NCBI GenBank assembly: GCA_018398575.1
Contig: JAGTXZ010000003.1
Location: 1,736,001 to 1,800,000 of the forward strand
DNA: 64,000 bases
Source of the DNA: Ampelomyces quisqualis
Taxonomy: Eukaryota > Ascomycota > Dothideomycetes > Pleosporales > Phaeosphaeriaceae
Reading direction: 5' to 3'
Below are positions 60,493 through 64,000 of this stretch, one piece after another (position 1 is the stretch's first letter; the number at the start of each line of letters is the position of its first letter). The notes under the pieces are model-generated. The model was not told where the DNA came from, searched no databases, and was given only the letters and a program-made list of their open reading frames with translations. A program made the position numbers and the translations under genes.

Positions 60493-63400
60493 ATGTTGAG
60501 AGCCGCGACGCCCGCATTACCGCTGCACCACGCTCCAGCTGGTCATTCGAAGCCGCCCCGCCCGTCCTCGCCGTCGTCACAGCATCTACAGCCAGCTGAG
60601 CAGAGCAATGCAGCCCCGTCGGTATGCTGCAACACTGTCGCGGTCTCCGTGACAAGCCCGCGCGCTGCACCGAGATCCACGAGCTAATCAAATGCATGTG
60701 TAGTCAATAACGTCGGCATACTCCCTCCTCTCGGCGCGAGAGACGGCGGACAAACTGCAGACTTCGGTGACCCACGGCCTCTCCGCATCCAATGCCTCCG
60801 CACGCATACACATCCACGGCCACAATGAGCTGCCCCACGAAGCATCCGAGCCGCTGTGGCTGCGATTTGTCAAGCAGTTCAAAGAGACGCTCATCCTCCT
60901 GCTGCTCGCATCTGCCGCCGTATCTCTCATAATTGGCAATCTAGATGATGCAGTCAGCATAACTGTGGCAGTGACCATCGTCGTCACGGTTGGATTTGTG
61001 CAGGAGTACCGGTCTGAAAAGTCCTTGGAGGCGCTGAACCAGCTTGTTCCGCATTCGGCGCATATTATCCGCGCCGGAGTCGAGCAGTCACCGAGCAGAC
61101 GGGCGCCCAACGGGATGGCAACTGATGGCATGGAATTAGACAACTTGAAGGACACGACTGCATCGCTGGCGGAAGCAGAGAGGAAGTCTGCCACCATATC
61201 TGCCGCACTGCTCGTACCGGGCGACCTCGTACTTTTCCACACTGGCGACCGTATACCAGCCGATATTCGGATCACACATGCAGCGGACCTGTCCATCGAC
61301 GAATCGAATCTCACAGGAGAGAACGAACCCGTGTCAAAAAGCACAGAGTCCATCACTCCACCGCCAGGCTTACAACGTGCAAGCTCACCCTTTTACGCTT
61401 CGGAAGCCGCAGGGACCGTGGGTGCTGACATTCGACTGAATGATCAGAAGAACATTGCATTCATGGGAACCCTCGTCCGGTCCGGTTATGGCCAGGGAGT
61501 CGTCATTGGAACAGGAGGAAAAACGGAATTTGGTGCTATTTCCGCTTCGTTGCAGGAGATTGAGAGCCCACGAACGCCATTACAAACGTCAATGGACCGC
61601 CTCGGGAAGGACTTGAGTTACATGTCTTTTGGCGTCATTGCCTTCATCGGACTTGTGGGGCTTTGGCGGGGCTGGGCACTTTTGGAGGTATTTCAGATAG
61701 GTGTATCCCTTGCGGTCGCTGCTATTCCTGAAGGGCTGCCCATCATCGTCACTGTTACGCTCGCGTTGGGCGTGCTTAAGATGTCCAAACGGGACGCCAT
61801 TGTGCGGCGACTGCCAAGTGTAGAGACGCTCGCAACAGTCAATGTTGTCTGTACGGACAAGACAGGTCAGTCAGTGGGTTTCCTATGATCGAACGCGTAC
61901 TAACATTCTCTACAGGCACGTTGACCACAAACCATATGACTATTACTAAGCTCTGGCACTTCGATGAGCCTACACCCATTGACGTCAAAAAGAAGCATGA
62001 CACGACAAACCTGGACTCGCCTACTCGAAATATTCTGCGAATCGGAAATATTGTTAACAATGCTCGACTGCTAAGCGATCAGGCCGCATCTGCATCTACT
62101 GCAGCAGTCTTGTCTTCCACTTCTGGAGACGACAGCTCATCAGTGAAAAGTCGATGGGCTGGTCAACCTACGGATGTTGCCCTCCTCGATCTTCTGGATG
62201 CATTTGGCGAAGACGACGTGCGGGAGAGACTTGGCGAGCGCAAATTCGAGACTCCCTTCAGCTCCGAAAGAAAGTGGATGGGTGTCGTTATTAATGGTAA
62301 TCTCGGCGAAGGTGGGGCTGATGTGGCCTATATCAAGGGAGCATTGGAAAGAGTCCTAGATCGCTGCGATACTTACGTTACCTCTGAGGGCAAGGAGGTT
62401 GTTCTTGATCAAGCACGGAAGCAAGAAGCCATGAAGGCGGCCGACTCCATGGCACACGAAGGGCTCAGAGTACTTGGTTTCGCAAGCGGTACATCAAAGT
62501 GGCGTAGTAAGAGCAGAAGCGGTACCTCTTCGCCTGCCCTCACTACCAAGTATGGCTTGGGAGAAGATGAACAGTATCGCGGTCTTGTTTTTGCCGGCCT
62601 TGTCGGAATGAATGATCCACCGAGGAAGGGGGTGGAAAAGGCTATTCGACGCCTCATGGCTGGCAAGGTCAAAGTCATTATGATCACAGGAGATGCCGAA
62701 ACAACTGCAGTCGCTATAGGCAAAAGTCTCGGCATGCCAATCATAGCAAATCCGGCTATCGGGCGCTCAGTGATTTGCGGAGATGAACTCGACCATATGA
62801 GTGACGAAGAGCTATCTCAAGCCATCGCGACGACATCGATCTTCGCGCGCACTAGTCCCGAGCACAAAATGAAGATTATACGAGCATTACAATCTCGAGG
62901 AGATGTTGTGGCCATGACAGGCGACGGCGTCAATGATGCGCCTGCATTGAAGAAAGCCGACATTGGTATTTCCATGGGTCTATTGGGAACAGATGTTGCT
63001 AAAGAGGCGGCAGACATGATCTTAACGGACGACAACTTCGCGACCATTTTGAACGCGATGGAAGAAGGGAAGGGTATCTTCTACAACATTCAAAACTTCC
63101 TTACCTTTCAGCTCAGCACCAGTGCAGCCGCATTGAGCCTGGTTCTACTAAGTACCTTCTTGGGCTTTAAGAATCCGCTTAATGCGATGCAGATTCTTTG
63201 GATAAGTAGGTTTCGATGCACTGCCTCGAAACATTCGCCTGCTAAGAACACTATTAGACATCATCATGGACGGACCGCCTGCACAGTCGCTGGGTGTCGA
63301 GCCCGTCGATCCCGCCGTGATGGCTCAACCGCCTCGCCACCGGCAAGCCCGCGTCCTCACTCGCCCCTTGATTCAACGAGTCCTTCAATCAGCTACCATC

Positions 63401-63802
63401 ATCATGCTCGGTACTTTAATCACCTACTACCGGGAAATGTCGGTTGATGGTGAAGTCACTGAACGTGATACCACGATGACGTTTACTTGCTTTGTTCTTT
63501 CCGACATGTTCAACGCGCTGACGTGTCGCTCCAACACCAAGTCTGTCTTGTCCGGCGATATTGGTGTTTTTGACAACAAAATGTTCAATTATGCGGTTGC
63601 AGGAAGTCTTGTTGGACAAATGATGGTCATTTACTTCCCGCCTTTACAGCGAGTGTTTCAAACAGAGGCACTTGGTCTGCTAGATATCTGCCACCTTTTT
63701 GCGGTGGCAAGTTGTGTATTTTGGGTAGATGAAGGGAGGAAGTACTATGTAAGATGGAAAGGACGCCGAGGATACGTGGGCGGGTACAGCACCAGTGTAT
63801 AA
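60493..63802 (+). CDS. pmr1: PMR1-type Golgi Ca2+/Mn2+ P-type ATPase
   Basis: Four exons (60493-60621, 60704-61865, 61916-63205, 63258-63802) encode about 1,041 residues. The introns are 82, 50 and 52 nt, and the first is inferred from GTATGC, GCTAATC and TGTAG. The start could instead be 60364, adding 43 residues. Family P-IIA SPCA features: the N-terminal T-H-G-L-S-A-S-N-A region, N-E-L-P-H-E, the actuator motif L-T-G-E-N, and P-E-G-L-P in M4. The phosphorylation motif D-K-T-G-T is split by intron 2. M-I-T-G-D-A and T-G-D-G-V-N-D-A-P are present, and intron 3 falls in M6 at W-I-N-I-I-M-D-G-P-P, whose N and D bind the ion. The pump loads the Golgi with Ca2+ and Mn2+ for glycosylation and secretion. 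A Ser-rich insert (about residues 240-255) is typical of filamentous fungi. Confidence 0.95.
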
Positions 63803-64000
63803 TACTTGCATAGCGGGGAGTTGATTAGAAAGTCTTGGACGCGATATAATATACCACAAACGAAGTGTTCACCTGCTGGAGCATCTTCATGGCGGTAGGT
63901 CACACCACCTATGATCCTCATTAAATACAACACATCAGCCCGAGGCACCTAGGCAAGACACGTGATACTTGGGCCGAAGTGCTGACAAACAGCCATCTTG
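63803..64000. other. 3' flank of PMR1 to window end
   Basis: 198 bp after the stop codon. No further gene start is visible. Confidence 0.6.

Overview
The window looks like a filamentous ascomycete chromosome, and a Dothideomycete-like fungus fits best (inference). Evidence: introns of 48-62 nt with GT..CTAAC..AG signals, fungal gene families (GH128 Asl1-type glucanase, cullin-3, Zim17, Sua5, Rad21, PMR1), and a bipartite layout. Positions 1 to about 41,940 are AT-rich, gene-free and repeat-filled. From about 41,940 to 64,000 the base composition is ordinary and genes are present.

The AT-rich part carries the marks of repeat-induced point mutation (RIP): TpA is abundant, CpA/TpG are scarce, frames are full of TAA/TAG, and paired LTRs differ only by transitions. 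Two Ty3/gypsy elements can be delimited exactly, with equal-length LTRs and 5-bp target duplications: 18,918-26,317 (187-bp LTRs, CCTAG) and 29,565-36,286 (458-bp LTRs, CTAGT, chromodomain type). A third gypsy relic lies at about 36,287-41,706. An 845-bp non-autonomous DNA element sits inside the gag of the first gypsy element and belongs to a family seen at four places. A hAT transposase relic lies at about 28,600-29,560. Four minisatellites with periods 171, 101, 147 and 134 bp lie between 4.9 and 10.6 kb.

The gene-bearing part holds, in order: a broken metalloprotease-like gene (-), a tRNA-Ala(AGC) gene, a small cysteine-rich secreted protein (+), a GH128 glucanase (-), cullin-3 (-), the mitochondrial Hsp70 escort protein Zim17 (+), the tRNA t6A synthesis enzyme Sua5 (-), cohesin Rad21/Scc1 (-), and a Golgi PMR1-type Ca2+/Mn2+ ATPase (+). 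These are mostly housekeeping genes and do not form an evident cluster.

The most remarkable object is the tRNA-Ala gene at 44,732-44,853. Its acceptor, D, anticodon and T stems are intact, it has the G3:U70 alanine identity pair, and it ends in a T6 Pol III terminator. Its T-loop is interrupted by exactly 50 nt beginning GTAAGT, containing CTAAC and ending CAG. That is a spliceosomal-type intron, matching the mRNA introns of the neighbouring genes in length and signals, placed where nuclear tRNA introns are not expected. Exact removal restores a canonical T-loop. The insert also brings its own B-box-like sequence in a T-arm-like hairpin overlapping the branch site, replacing the promoter element that the insertion splits. 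A second unexplained signal is a 9-bp word, TACTCCGTA/TACGGAGTA, repeated about ten times in the intergenic DNA of the gene-bearing part.
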